Assembly (NCBI GenBank): GCA_003342895.1
Contig: PTFA01000312.1
Span: 372,001-436,000 of the forward strand
Direction of reading: 5' to 3'
Length of the DNA: 64,000 nt
DNA from: Casuarius casuarius
Lineage: Eukaryota; Chordata; Aves; Casuariiformes; Casuariidae
The position numbers and the translations under genes are program-made. The notes under the pieces were generated by a model, which saw only the letters and a list, made by a program, of their open reading frames with translations, was not told where the DNA came from and did not search any database. This document shows, one piece after another, positions 35,991 to 49,397 of the stretch (its first letter is position 1; every line of letters starts with the position of its first letter).

Positions 35991-38079
35991 GTTGAATTGT
36001 GAAATGATGACAGTGACAGAACATCTTGATTTTTTTTTTTCCTGAATAATTAGTCTAACAAATTTGTAATTTTGTCTAACAAATCCTACTTATTTTAATT
36101 TTTTTCACTCATCTTCTTTCAAAGTATATTTCCCAACTCTCATAGAATACTCTCAGTGCAAACTTGATAGAAATATTCCTCACTTAATCCTAAAAATCTG
36201 GCTTACTCTCCGTATTGCAGACTCTTGAAATTTGGTAAGCAGTCACAGGAATGATAGCTAAATGTCATGATGTAAATTGCGATAAAAAGATTGTGTGTGA
36301 GTAGTTTTGTGTCCCATTTATGAATTTGTGGCTTGACATAATTATTTGGTTAGAAGAGTAATAGGAAATTATCATTATAATTTAAATTCCTTAAGTGGAA
36401 AATTAAAATGTCCTTAAAAACACTCACATTCAGCCTAGGTAATTTCTTAAAGGTGATTTGAGATGATGAAGATTATGTAGAAGAAGCAGGTTCATTCCAC
36501 AATCAGCTAAAGAGAGAATGGCTTCCAGAGGCAGTGATTTCCTTTTGGCAGATTCAGATTGTCTTCTGAGAAGCATTGATCTGTTTTTCTCTTTGCTGAT
36601 TGGAAAGGGAGTTGAAGTAGCTGAACTTCTAACTTAGGCACCTCATTTAAGTGTCTGCAGTTAGTAGGCATAGGCATAGACCCAAGTGACCAATTAGCCC
36701 TCTAGCTGGCTAAGCCACCAAGCAAGTTAAGTTATCAAGGGTCAGAAAATAAACTGGGAACTGTTATCTAATACATTTTACTCAACAGCAATGCTACAGA
36801 AATCATTTCATATTGCAGCAAGGGGAAAAAAGATAGATACTTATTTTTAGAGCATAGCAGTATTAACATTAGTTATACTGTTTTCCATAAACTAAGATTC
36901 ATCTGGTCTTGACTGTCTAATGAAATGTAGCTGACACATGAAAGTTCAAGTTTAGTGGAATGTGGAATGCATTTTTAGGTTACTTTAGCTACACAGAAGC
37001 TCAGTGTTACCATTCCTTCATTGTATTCGCTATTATTTTAACTTGCTCTCGGTTTACTCATTACCTTGCAAATTGCCTCAGGGACACTATTTGGTAAATG
37101 CTAGTATTACTTCTCATGTTCATAAGTCATTTTTTCTTTCCTCCTAAAAGATCTCTGTCTCTTTGGGTGGGGGCAGGACGACAAATCTACAGGCTAAAAT
37201 AAGGCAGCATTTTCCTTTCCACATCCTAAAGTCTTTTTGAAGTCTCCTTCCAAAACAGCAGCTTTCCAGAACACTGGAAAGATTTGGGGAGAGGAGAGAA
37301 TAGGAGAAGGAGATGAAAGAGAACATAAATCTAAAGAAGAAAAATCATTTATTAGATCTGTTATTTTTAATGGAAATCCAATACCATTTTTTTTTCCACA
37401 AGTAATATTAATATCCTAAGGTGATAAAGAAGTCATCATGGCTGTAATTAATTGAGTTGCTCATTGAAAAATAGCATGCATGCTTCTTGGAGCCAAGAAT
37501 GAAGTGATTAGCATAAAATGAAACATAGGGTGTGTCAGTAGGATAGGAAGCCTTCGACATAATTAATTGTCTGGAAAAGCTTGGTATCTGAAAAATCTAC
37601 AAATTATGCTTAAATGGAAGGAATTAATTCCCTTTCAAGACTTTTTTTTATACAGTTGGATGATTCAAGTAAGAGAGATGACTAAGACATTAACATGTCA
37701 CATGATTAACACAGTTTCTTTGAGCATAGATATTCATCTCTCCCTGTAATAAAGAATAACTGCTAGCAACCAGCCAAGAAATCTAAATTAAACACAAATA
37801 TAGGAGATCCAGGAACCTTCCCTTCTGTATTCTTGTTGACTTCTTGATGCTCTGACTGGTCTGATAAGGTCTGTGTGACTGATATGGTCTATATATCATT
37901 TATCTTTTCAAATAATATCACTAACAGTACTAACAATAGTATCTCAGAGTAATAAATCAATTGTTCATAGCTGCATTCTTCAATGTTACCTTCAGAAAAC
38001 ATACCAAGTATGGTAGGTGCTCTTCTGAGGAGCTGTGAATACCCAGCTAAATCAATGTACACGAATGTCATGGCTGTTT

Positions 38080-38420
38080 TAAATTCCTTTCTTTCTCTAT
38101 TTGCATTTCCTTGTCTTTTGTTCATCATTTTTGATCTTCCCCATTTTTCATTATTTTCCTTCCTTCTTTCTTTAGGAAAAGTTGGGGGAAACTTTCTTGT
38201 TTTTTTAAGCAGCTTTTCTGTTTGGGTTTTTTTCTTCTTGCATATATTCCTTTTTCTCTCTGCCTTTNCTTTTTCTTTTCCTTTTTTGATACTCGTGCAC
38301 ATTTCAAGTTTTCTTTCCTCTTTATTCCCTGGCACAAATAGTTCCTGACTGATTTTCTTCTTTATACCCTCTCTTCTACTTTTTTCTTGCGTTTTTCCTC
38401 CTGTTGGTTCTGTCATCACC
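38080..38420. repeat. pyrimidine-rich (C/T) tract
   Basis: The + strand is dominated by T and C with repeated ttcctt and tttctt units; the complement is A/G-rich. It produces long but meaningless Lys/Glu-rich open frames on the - strand and Phe/Leu/Ser-rich ones on the + strand. Confidence 0.75.
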
Positions 38421-39481
38421 TCTCCTTTGTCGTCTCCCGTTTGTTACTTGGTGATACAGTACATCACCGATAAACTTACCTCAGATGCTATCCATGCTTT
38501 TCTGTAAGGCATAACTAGAATCAGGAGGAGAGGGCTTATCATAACTCCTTGTTCACATTTTGTTTTTTAATAGAGCACATTAGATAAATATAGTTCAGAA
38601 AACCTGTGCTGGTGTTAAAGATGTGAGGCAATTATGAATAGAGTATAGCAAGCTGTAACAGAGCATATCTTATAAAGCATATAAAATGGAGTGCATGTCT
38701 AAGTACCTCACTCTTGTGTAGCTGGGCATTTCCTAGACAAAATAAAGATCAACATAACAGTGAAAATAAAATTGTCATGCCACTTGGCACTCTTCAAAGG
38801 TTGTAGAATCTTGCTTGTTCATAGTCTGACCATAGCTTGAATTACTTTGCATTGGACTTGGAGCAAAGTATACTCAGCATGACGGAAAAAAGCCAAACAT
38901 ACCCTTGAGGTTAGCAGCTAATCTAATCCAGGACAAGAAGATAACAATAATGTGAGTTTTAATTTGGCATGGGGGCAACTCACTCCCCAAAGTGAGTTTG
39001 GGGAATGTCATGTTCTGTAGATTATATTCAGTTTCCAAACATGATTTTTGAGGCTATTACTTTTCAATACTTCATAAAAATTGAAGCTTGCTTTCTAAAT
39101 AAATCTGTGTTATCTTATGTGCCCAAAGTCCTTTTTTGAGAAATTCATTTGCAAATAAGTTGAACTATCAACTATTCAGATTCAGAGTCTGAAATGTAGA
39201 TTTTTAAAAGCAATCTGGTGATGGCTATTTGATTAAAAACAAATGTTTTTATATCTATAAATANGCTGTCTGAATTGTTTCTCATCTTCCTTGGGAGGCT
39301 TCGAAGCCATTAACACAGCTTTAGATCTGAATCCTTTGATAAAACTTAGGATACAGAAGATGAAACTCTGTCAGGATAACTCTGAAGACTTTGCTTACAT
39401 GATGAACTTAGTATCCTGATTTGTTCCTCCTTACATGACTGGATACAATGACATTAATGTGTTTCTTTGGTCTTGAAACAG

Positions 39482-39638
39482 GCTGATAAATGCATTCCAA
39501 AACTGAATGAAGGTGATCAGATAGTATTAATTAATGGCCGAGATATCTCAGAGCACACGCATGACCAGGTGGTAATGTTTATAAAAGCCAGCAGAGAATC
39601 TCACACAAGAGAGCTTGCACTTTTAGTCAGGCGGAAAG
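39482..39638 (+). CDS. PTPN3: PTPN3 exon, end of PDZ domain
   Basis: 157 bases, acceptor gaaacag, donor gtaact. Reads [20 protein letters not shown], then [19 protein letters not shown], then [13 protein letters not shown] and the first base of a Val codon. [15 protein letters not shown] is the beta-D/alpha-A section and [12 protein letters not shown] is helix alpha-B, which lines the peptide groove. Almost identical to human PTPN3. The first His of HTHDQVV is at the usual alpha-B1 position that selects class I ligands (Ser/Thr at -2). Confidence 0.99.
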
Positions 39639-41280
39639 GTAACTACATTAATTTTATTTACTTTTAATGTGTTTGAGACTGTTGCACTCATGCTTGGTTG
39701 TATCCCTTCTTCTGCTTACATAAATGTGTTCTCAGTGCCTGGGACTTGGTCTGTGCTGAAAACTAGATCTCTCTGCATATGAATGTCTAGCATAAATTGT
39801 TTTAACAGTAGCCTCTTACCATTACAACAAAGAATGTATCAAGTTAGAATTTCTCCTTAATTTAAACTCTACAGTCTGAATAAGTACTTCTTTTGTAAGT
39901 GTGGGATAATTTAATTAATCCTTAGTTCTACGTTTGTAAATACCCATGGTTTATTCCACAGCACAATTATATGGTAAAACATAAAATACATCAAATAGGC
40001 GTTTTTTTCATTCTTATAATAGATGTTACGAGCTTGATGACCTGTGCTAGCTACTCACCAAGCTGCTGTCAGCAAACAAGAAACAGTCTCTGATGTATGT
40101 AGGGTCTTAAGGCTTTGTTTTTTAAATGGAGTTTTGTTTAGACTCCACATTTCATTCAAAGGATATTGTTTTAACTTTTGAGTTACTAATATACTGGCTA
40201 TGGATGCCTCAAGGGAACATAGCCCAATGGCTTGTCTCCAGGGACCCATCCTGCTCTCTCAGACTTGCTCTGTACTTGAATGCAAGTAGATCCCCAGGAG
40301 CTTTTGGAAGTTGTGAAATTTCTGGTTTATTATTTACTTTCTAGGAACTGTAACAGACCTTAACTAACACACATGCTTACGGAAGGGCTTTTCACAGAGT
40401 TTCTGATTACACTGTGAGTTAGAAATCTGCAGTGATTATGCATCACTAGGGAGCAGGAGGAAAGAAAATGACTTAAATGTTACACTCCTCTGCAACATTT
40501 ACTTTATTTTAAATTTCATAGGTTTCTAGGAAGACAGATGGGTTCTTGGTCTTGTTTTCCCTGAACGTGTTCTTGCTACTATTATGCCAGGCCTCTCTAT
40601 TGGCACTTCGCAGTATTTGGTCTTTCCTTAACTTTACTAGTCCTATGTCTACTTGCAGACAGAAGTCTCTGCTCTTTACTAGAGGTAGCCTGTGGCCCCA
40701 TGTCAGTCATTTGTATAGGCATGAGTGTGAACAGCTCCCTATTTTGTGTAGTCTGGCAGGTGTGAGCTATTCTGATCACTGCAGAGAACACCTGTAGATG
40801 CACACCTTCAGTGATATGATGGCTTTCACAGGGAGACAGTGGTTCTACTCGGTTCATAAGTTCAGAACATTAATTATGTTCTAAAACTTTTCAGGCAATT
40901 TATTTATTTTATTTTTATTTTTTTTATTTTTTTTACCATGGTGGATATTGTGAGCCATTAGCCTGTCAAGCAGTTCATTGAGTAAGACTAGGCTGCAGCA
41001 AGAAACTGTGCTTGGATGTCAGGTTCTTGCCTTCATAGGTAGGTTCCTTGAGGAGTTTCATTTTCATAAAGGCTATGAGGGCCTGTTACTACTAGTAGCT
41101 TCTACAGTAGCATAGTCTAGCTACTGGTTGAATCTCTTGCTGATATTTGCTTTCTGTAGTCTATTCCATGTCTCCTCTTTGTAAACTTTGTCCTTACAGT
41201 CTGGTGAATTTTAATAAAAATGTGTTGCAAACGCACTAGTGCTGTATGTAGAGGATCTTTATTTTCTATACATGTTCCAG
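39639..41280 (+). other. PTPN3 intron (1.6 kb)
   Basis: It contains an A/T simple tract of ATTT units at about 40905-40937. No gene recognised. Confidence 0.7.
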
Positions 41281-41444
41281 TAGTGAAACAGTTTGCGGAG
41301 CCCAGATCAGAAGATGAAGCTGATTCCCAGAATCTCCCAGAATCTCTTCTTCCTAACTGTTCTGAATATGGTGATACACTGGAGGAGTCTATGGAACAAC
41401 TAAAGAAAGGGCTGGAAAGTGGGACAGTCCTTATTCAGTTTGAG
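41281..41444 (+). CDS. PTPN3: PTPN3 exon, PDZ-PTP connector
   Basis: 164 bases, acceptor ttccag, donor gtaggt. It completes Val and then reads [54 protein letters not shown]. The acidic, variable first half joins PDZ to PTP. The second half ([23 protein letters not shown]) is the first helix of the PTP domain and is well conserved with human PTPN3. It ends on a whole codon. Confidence 0.98.
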
Positions 41445-44400
41445 GTAGGTAGGTGATATTCAATTTGCAAATGCCATTAATACAGACCAATAGCTGTGAC
41501 CAACAAAGTAATGGAAGGACTTAAATATCTTGGAATTTTTATTGGTTGTGTTCACTCTTATCCCAAGAGAGTAAGTGTATGACTTGTCCATCAGTTTCAC
41601 CCTTCCCTGCTTGAGTTAGGGGAGAGTAAGTTGCTGGTCTTGCATAAAACATAATCTACTTAGAGTTTGTTTTAATTTACAGATTTCTAGCTCAAGTACA
41701 CAAAGCTGACTAATATACATATTTTTATATATATTTTTTTTATTGGGTAGGATAGTGGGGTTTTGACAGTGGTCAGTCTTGTTTGCAATTTGGTTCTTTT
41801 TCAGTGCTACTCAATGAAATTTCTTAAACATCTTTTATACCCTTAGATTAGTTCTCATATTTTGCCTTCTCTGATGTAATAACAGCAGCAAATTAACTGT
41901 TCCTGCTCTTCTTTTCCTAGAGGTTTATATGAAAGTGTTGGAATATTAATTTCTATTTGAAGGATAATTTGGAAAGTCCAGTTCTGTGGTGTTTTCCCTA
42001 GTGTTCTAAAACACTGATTGTTATGTCTTGGGCAAACTACTTTCTAGGTGAAATTCCCCCATATATAGAATGAGATTTAGGAGCTGCTGTATAGATTAAT
42101 TCATTAATGTTTGTTCTTCAACATGTTAGCAAGGAGTGCCATAGAAAACTGACTAATAAAATGTTTGCATAGTTTATTAAACTGATTCCTTCACTGTTAG
42201 CATAAGAAATTGGAAAAGATATTTTTGGGTTGCCTCTCCACTGGAGTGGTAGTACAGTGTAAGTATGTTTGCATTTGTTTTGCTGTTGGGGTTCCAAACA
42301 TTTATAGTAACTTTAGAGACCTCTGGTCGTTAGAATTTACTAATGTTATGTCATAAGCTATAACTCCATAAGATGGACTAATCTTTTTCTGAACCTGAAA
42401 ACTTGTAGAAAAGCAATGCATTTTTTCCAGTTTTGATATTTTTTCCTTTGTTGTTAAAAATACCATAAGATTTAATGGTGGTGGCTGAAGAGTCAGTTTG
42501 ATTTATTGTACAACCACTTCTTTTATGATGTCTTTTCTGTTTCCAATAAGATTTCTGAGAGTTAAGATTTCTTTTCTTTTTAAAGGGATTTTAGACTTCA
42601 TGGTTCATATCAGCATTCCAAAAACCACAATGTTGCTTGCAATCTGTGATAACAATGTGTCTGTTAACTACTGAAACAGTAACTCCAAAAATATGAAATA
42701 ATACTTTACTTCTCTAAATTTGGATAGTTTTTAAGGGAATCTTCTATGTGATTACTGTTGTAGGTGAATTCAATTGTTATTGCTGGATTAATCTATATTA
42801 ATTCTCTAACCCTTTTGAAAACCCCATATAAACATCTTAGCTGTCAGTTTTCGGGTGGGGAGTTGTTTACAAAATCACTAATAAATTTAAGTTTAGGAGT
42901 AAGGCCTAGTCCTTTTTTATTTTGTTATCTTAGTCACTAACTCATTCTGGAATTCATGTATTGGTGGATGCATCTAATAAACTAAGTGACAGTTTAGTGG
43001 CCTTTTTTTTTTTTTTTTTTTTGCATTAATTGATATTTTAGTGCTCCTCAGAAGCAGAGAGCATTGCAGTGTCACCTCACCACTGTTGGTAACTCCCAAG
43101 CTCTCCATTCATATTAGTAAAATAATAACTACTTAGCCAGTATACTTTGATATATCAAGTTTTTCCGGAATATCTTCCTCCTCTGTTTTATTTCCACCCA
43201 AGCAGAATTTAAGATGACTCTCTACGGCAAATGAATTTTAACCAAGCAACAATAATGAAAACCCAGATTTGTTATCTTAATGTTAAATTATTCTTTTGTG
43301 TCTCTCACAAAACTCAGAAATCTCAACTTGGCTCTGTAAATTTAAATTTGAATTCTAACTGCTAGGTGGTATTTGGTTTTTGTATATATTGTTAAGATCT
43401 CTCCCCAGATGACTTCTTCCCTTGCTTATGCTGTTCAGGCTGAAAATATATGCGGTGAGCTGTGATGCTGAGCGTTAAGGTTCCATAAGCCTTACAGTGG
43501 AATAATCTTTTTGTGTGTTATTCCTTCTCCCTTAACCTAAATAAAATATTTTTCAGCATCCTATTGTTTTTGCTCCATTTTTTGTGTGGAACCATGTTCT
43601 AAATCCTCACTGCATGTAGGATATAATGAACTCTTTAAGTGTTCAGTGAAGTACTTAACTCTGGCATGACCTAGTTAATGATAGAATTGTAAGTGCCTTC
43701 CATCTGAATGTAATACAATAAAAAATCAATTGTATGATTGCATTTCATTAATTTTTTTCCAGTACCTTCTGTTGTCTTATATAATGCTCTTCATGCATTT
43801 AGACAAGAGAACTGATTTTTGGTTACACACTTTCATGTCTATGTTTACTCCAGATAAAGTTTGCAAGGTAGGGCTTGGCCCAAAAGGAGGACAGTTATCT
43901 ACTAAGAGATTATGATACATTGAAGCTTTGGTTTTTTGAAGTACTTGCAAGATTGAATGTGATGGTTTTAGTCCAGAGAGTCAAAGTGTGTGTGTGTGTT
44001 TGTTTTTTTTATTACAGTTGACTCTAGGAAATATTACTCTGTTATATATATATATATNTTTTTTTTCTGGCGTGTTTTGTTGCTCGCTTATTCTATCCCC
44101 ATCCACAGTTTCCATTCTAGCCCATAATTCTGTGATATGCGTTATAAGAAAAAGTAAGCCTTGTAGGGAAACAGTTGCTTTATAGCAATAACTTACAAGT
44201 TTCCTTGCTTTCTACCTCCTGCCCCTGAAATTCATTTAGAGATGATGATGGACTAGCTAGCAGTAATAGAAATTCTTTCCATGTTTTAAATAAAAGAATT
44301 CTCAGGTGAAATTTGCAGATGATTAGGAAAATGATAGAAAAATTTAAAATTTTTTTCAGTCTATGCATCTTCATGTGAATCTATTTAACTTTTGTATAGC

Positions 44401-44458
44401 ATAACTGTATTCCTTAAATATTACCTTCTTTTTTTTTTTTTTTCATTCTGTATTGCAG
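41445..44458 (+). other. PTPN3 intron (3.0 kb)
   Basis: Only simple sequence is recognisable: a T run at 43003-43022, a GT stretch at about 43986-44001, a TA repeat at about 44043-44057, and a T run at 44429-44443 that forms the polypyrimidine tract of the next acceptor. Confidence 0.7.
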
Positions 44459-44549
44459 CAACTTTATAGAAAAAAGCCAGGGTTGGCTGTTACATGTGCA
44501 AAGGTACCTCAGAATATGGACAAAAATCGATACAAAGATGTTCTACCTT
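44459..44549 (+). CDS. PTPN3: PTPN3 exon, PTP domain, pTyr recognition loop
   Basis: 91 bases, acceptor attgcag, donor gtgagt. Reads [20 protein letters not shown] and [10 protein letters not shown] plus the first base of a Tyr codon. [11 protein letters not shown] is the phosphotyrosine-recognition loop; its Tyr stacks on the substrate ring and sets the pocket depth. Conserved with both PTPN3 and PTPN4. Confidence 0.98.
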
Positions 44550-44823
44550 GTGAGTATTAAGTACAGACTTTCTGCCTTTTTGGTTTTGGCCTCTAAATGA
44601 TGCTTTATAGAACTGTTGTATTGAACTTCTGAACTTTATGATTAAAGATTCCATTACATAATCAGAGTTATATAACTGTTCATTTTATAAAAGGTGATTT
44701 ATTTTGCTTTGTACTCTGCTGTTCNTGTGTTTGCAATTCCTGTGTTTGACTTAAAAGGGCCTAATAAAGCATGCCCCTCAGCTGTTAATATGATTCCCTC
44801 TTTATTTTATTTTTTGTGTGCAG

Positions 44824-44885
44824 ATGATGCCACAAGGATAATATTGCAGGGAGAAGAAGATTACATTAATGCAAATTACGTGAAT
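44824..44885 (+). CDS. PTPN3: PTPN3 exon, PTP domain
   Basis: 62 bases, acceptor tgtgcag, donor gtaagt. It completes Tyr and then reads DATRIILQGEEDYINANYVN, containing the DYINA.Y(V/I)N motif typical of classical PTPs. The 274-base intron before it is the shortest in the window and holds nothing else. The open frame continues past the donor only by chance. Confidence 0.98.
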
Positions 44886-47200
44886 GTAAGTCAGAGACCT
44901 CCATATGCACAATTTCTATATTACAATAGCAGACTAAACTTGGCCTTTTTAAGGTATAAAGGGCTTACATTTGATTTTTTGGGGGGTTTCATAAACAGTG
45001 TAAAAGATGTCTCTTGTGAAATAAGTAGCCGTCCCAACAGACAGCAGATTAAAGCACACAGAATCCATTAGGATATGCACAGGGTCTTTAGCCAATAAAA
45101 ATCGTTTATATTTTCATACACTGCATCACATAATTTGGTGGGATTTAATATTTATCTGCTTATGTAGACCTGAGAAAATGAGTAACATTCCAACTTGAGA
45201 AAATGAATAACACTTGAAACTAAGCTTAAATTTTTGTGTTTTTGTTAAGGAAGATTGCTTTCAATTTTTTCTTTGTGTTTGCCAATAGTCATGAATTCAT
45301 CTCATGAAGTGTTTAAATCTCTTTTGTAGCTTTTTCTTAGTTACTGGAAGTTTTTTCATGTTGAAGGACAATCTTGTAGAATAAGAATATTTTAGCATTG
45401 CTTAAAACAGATCTGTTACCAGCTTTGGCTTCTGAATACATTCCACAGGATCACAGGAAACAATTGAGCGGTTCTTGTTTGTTGGATACGTTTTCCAATG
45501 TGTTGTTTTTCCCATAGTCTTCTATTGTATATTTAAAATATGTATCTTCTAAAATTTGCTTGCTGATTTTGAATATTTAGGACCGATGTTTTCAAATTGT
45601 GGATGAAATTGTCATCTTGATCCAATTCAGATCAATAGCTCCTTCTGTAGAGTGTTTTTCTCTTTATTTTGCAAATGCTTAGATTTTTCTCATATAGCTC
45701 AAAACCAAGCCTTTCCCTCTAGAATCGCATATGGCCTACCAGCCATGCTATCATGGGTCCAGATGAGAAACCAGAGATCAGATTGCCATAATCATGTGTA
45801 GACTGGGAGGCAGGGAAAAGGAGGGGGAGATGGGCAGATGAATATATGTTTCTGTGTCAGATTCATATGTAAAACACCTAAATCACAGAATGAACTATGA
45901 ACTGACTGTGTCTAGTACCAGGTAATACANAACTTTTGCTAGTGTACCTTTGCTACACTTTGCAATTATTCCTTACTGAATATTAAAGAAAATGTAGAAC
46001 GCTTTTCAACTTCAAATTTTCAAATTTATTTTCAAATCACTATTAAACAACTGTTCCTAGTTCAGGATTAAGGACTGTAGTATCTATAATATTTATGTAC
46101 CTTCTTGTTCTCTTAGGGAGTGCTTAGGCCAGCTTTGTAGATACTTCACTGTAAAATTAAATGCCAAATTGGGAGTTTCTAGAACAAGATCAGATAGAGG
46201 GATTCTCTTGACAGAAGTACTGAATAAAGCAAGAAATCTGAATAGCATGAAGCCACCATGCTAACGGGCACATTGCCATCTGCTTTTTAACTTAATGTGG
46301 TAATGAAATCTTTTTTGAGATAAATATCTTAGGTCAGTGCAATGTAGGANGGCTTTTTTAGTAGTGAACTGCATGTTTCTGCAGTTAATATATAGTGTAG
46401 AGGGGGAATAAACATCAAGCACACTTAGCTTTAAAACAAAGAAGGAAATGCCAACATGGGATGGACAGGTGTGAACTGGACTCTACTCAGTGGTACAGTG
46501 NGGGAGGTGGATCCTTTCGGTGGAGTTGTCACTGCCATCTTCCATATATGAATACCTGGCTTTCTTCATGCTAGAGGGACACTTCATTTCAATTCAAGTC
46601 AAATCAATTCAAATTATTTCAATTCAAATAAAGGCTTATCATTTTTAATGGAACAAAACCAGTAGTTGGCACACATCCACGTACAACTAGACTTACAACC
46701 AAGCAAATAGGTGCAGGTTACAGGATACCTAGCTGTTGGCAGCAGCATAGGTTTTTGTTTTTACTAGAGAAGGCCAAATTGGGTGAAGCCGGAAAAGATT
46801 TTTACCCTCTTCATAATATCAGTAACACAACATTGGACTTGAATGGTTATCTTTGCAATTAAATAGATATCCTGTTATTTGGGAAGTCTTAGAGTTTTTG
46901 TACTGTGCCTGTTACTTTGAAGGTGATTTCCACCTGAGTTAAAAATACTGATTTGTACAGAACTGTAAAGTAAAAAAAAAGACATACATGCACAAGTACA
47001 AAGTTGCAGCTTACATTTTTTGATGTTTTAAATTAATTATTCAGAGATTATCAAATATCAAATTATGATCTTGATAATCTTATTAGCTTACTTTCGTAAT
47101 CTTTTCTCAAATTCCTCTGTATGAAAGAAATGCTGAATGAAACAATAGCACTTCATTAGCGAGAGCAAACTTTACATTGGGCTTTGCTTTCTCTTTACAG
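44886..47200 (+). other. PTPN3 intron (2.3 kb)
   Basis: No gene. There is a short TTCAA/TCAAA-type simple repeat at about 46588-46630. The segment 46440-46580 is less AT-rich and unassigned. Confidence 0.7.
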
Positions 47201-47347
47201 ATGGAAATTCCCACTGTGGGCATTGTGAACAGGTATATTGCTACTCAAGGGCCTCTTCCACACACATGTGTGCATTTCTGGCAAGTAGTCTGGGATCACA
47301 AGTTATCGCTGATCATTATGTTAACAACTCTCACTGAACGAGGGCGG
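47201..47347 (+). CDS. PTPN3: PTPN3 exon, PTP domain core
   Basis: 147 bases, 49 whole codons, acceptor tttacag, donor gtgagt. Reads [40 protein letters not shown] and LTTLTERGR. (Y)IATQGPLP.T..(D/H)FW.(M/V)(V/T)W is a signature stretch of classical PTPs (motifs 4 and 5), and [12 protein letters not shown] is the following core strand. PTVGIVNR differs from human PAANLVNK; the rest is nearly identical. Confidence 0.99.
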
Positions 47348-48597
47348 GTGAGTGTGTTCAGATAATTTATATACTGAAGAGCTATACTATACCTTTAAGC
47401 TTCTTTTCCACTGTTATGATTAAATGACCCCCCAAAAGGCCAGCTTGTTGTGCTGAATCTTTTCTCTGAAGGCCAGGCTTTCTGAATTGCTTACAGGAAC
47501 AGATACTCCCTGTTTGNTTTGTTTTGCTATGCTGCTTTAAAAATAAACAGATGTACAAACTAGCTGTCTGATAAAAGGAAATCATTACATTGACTCCAGT
47601 CCTGCTGTTCAACCAAGCACTGCNTGCTGTCCTGCCACTGAGAGACCAGAGTTCCATGTTGCGGGTGCTCTCCCAAAGAATTCAGCTGACATGTCTGGGA
47701 GTGTTGAGCAAACTGAGCAAAACTTACTTGCAGTGTGGCTCCAGACTGGAATCTGCCATTTTAATAGCTATTAATTTTAGCATGCTGATCGTCAGAATTT
47801 AGGCTACTTAATTTTATTTGTTGTAGCTTCTCTTCCTTAAAATTGCTTTGGTATCTCTGTTAATTCTGTTCACATAGGTTCTCACATTCCATTGATTTCA
47901 ATTTAATACAGAGAAAATTAAAGCAGTGTCTGGTGTATTCTGTTGTATTTTGATTTAATACATCTTTTCTAGTTTTAAAAGTGAAGTTGTTAGATTGACA
48001 TATGTAAAGTGATTGCTTTTAAAGTTCTCGAATCTGAAAACTGAACAGTTCTTAAGATGTGGAGAAATTAATGACTTCTGTATGTTATCGTCTTTATCTG
48101 TATTTCCTATGTGATCTATCCTGCACTATCAAATTTATCTTGCATCCCAGTCAAAAAATGATAATTTTAGAAAGCAGGTTATTTGCAAGTGAATATTTGA
48201 AGTCCTAGACAGCATAACGATTGAGAAGTAAGTAGCATTACTTAAAAAAGCAGGGGGGGGAGAGGGGGAAAATGAGGTAATTCCTCAGTAAAATGTGTGT
48301 AAGATGCATGGAAACTGCAAAGNAACAGATTTTACCTGTGGTTAGATTACATAGTTATTCACAGGGTCAGATATTATTGAACATCCTCTGGCATCACCTC
48401 ATCTTTCCTCTGTATTACAGTACAAATAGCTTCCTGCTTCCCTTTTCCTGTCGAGTTGAGGAAAAGCATGGGTCAATACTTTTCTATAATGTGCCCAGTG
48501 GGTGGGAACCTTCAAGATAATTTGCTGCTAACCTCTAACTGTCTTGCTTTTTGCATTTATATATCACACTCCCTGCCCCCAGCCCTGCGCCTGCCCT

Positions 48598-48618
48598 CCC
48601 CCCCCCCCCCCCCCCCCC
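48598..48618. repeat. 21-base C homopolymer
   Basis: An uninterrupted run of 21 C, preceded by C-rich sequence (ccctgcccccagccctgcgc). Length in a draft assembly may be inaccurate. Confidence 0.85.
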
Positions 48619-49363
48619 AAGCTTTCATTACTATCTATTTTCTGGCCAGTTTGTAGTGAATTTTCAGGGATAGCAAAAGATTTGTTCTTGATAGAGTAAC
48701 CCCACTGCCAAATGTCAAGCTCTTTCCCAAACTCTGGAGGCTTTATAGTCTAGAATATCTCTTTTGAATGATGTTACAAGATTTGTATCACAGTAGAAGG
48801 AACTTTTTTTTCTGATAATGTTTCTTTTTAGAGATGGCTGTGCTATTTAAATTTAAAGGAAAAACTATTTCAGATAGACAACTGTAGTAAAATTTTTAGG
48901 TCAAAATTTGGCTAAATATTTTTTGGGGGAAACTGAGTCCTAAAATAGGAAGAATGAAGAAATTTTAACATTTCAAAATTTCCAACTGCAACCACTGTGT
49001 ATTAGTTCCAAAAAATTATTTGTACAAGCAATGTCATTAAGTGGATGAGGACTCCAAATTAACAAAGGGTGAAACACGAACAGATTAGGATTACCAGTTT
49101 GGGGCTGTGGGGTTGTTTGGGGTTTTTTCATTTTGTGGGGTTTTTTTATTATTAGCTAATAAAAATTTTTAAAATGTGTAGGCAGTAGAAAGGACAGTTA
49201 TATCTTCGCTGTTTTATTGTTGTGTGTGAGTGTGCACGCATGCATACCCCCACCCCTAAAAGAAAATTAGATTAGTTTCAAGTACAGTGTCTGGGGAGTT
49301 GTTTCAAGATGGCTTCATGTGATTCCCTCGCATTTTCTTATAGCCCAGCTAGACTTTTTTCTG

Positions 49364-49397
49364 CCCCCTCCCCCCCCACCTCCCCCCCTGCCCCCCC
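49364..49397 (-). repeat. four-run C tract (G-quadruplex motif on the - strand)
   Basis: Runs of 5, 8, 7 and 7 C are separated by 1, 4 and 2 bases on the + strand. The complementary strand therefore fits a strict G-quadruplex pattern and the + strand an i-motif pattern. Confidence 0.75.

Larger units (their letters stand above)
35225..39481 (+). other. PTPN3 intron (4.3 kb) inside the PDZ coding region
   Basis: It holds the old CR1 fragment at about 35460-35990 and the pyrimidine-rich tract at 38080-38420. The rest is AT-rich, with no gene recognised. Confidence 0.7.

Noticed and set aside
37889..38419. 176-codon - strand open frame
   Set aside because: It is the complement of a pyrimidine-rich tract, giving Lys/Glu-rich low-complexity sequence and spanning an N.
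41990..42075. Second MIR-like stretch (cttgggcaaactac)
   Set aside because: Too short and too weak to call.
44886..45071. Open-frame continuation past the exon ending at 44885
   Set aside because: The gtaagt donor and perfect joining to the exon at 47201 show that this extension is intron.
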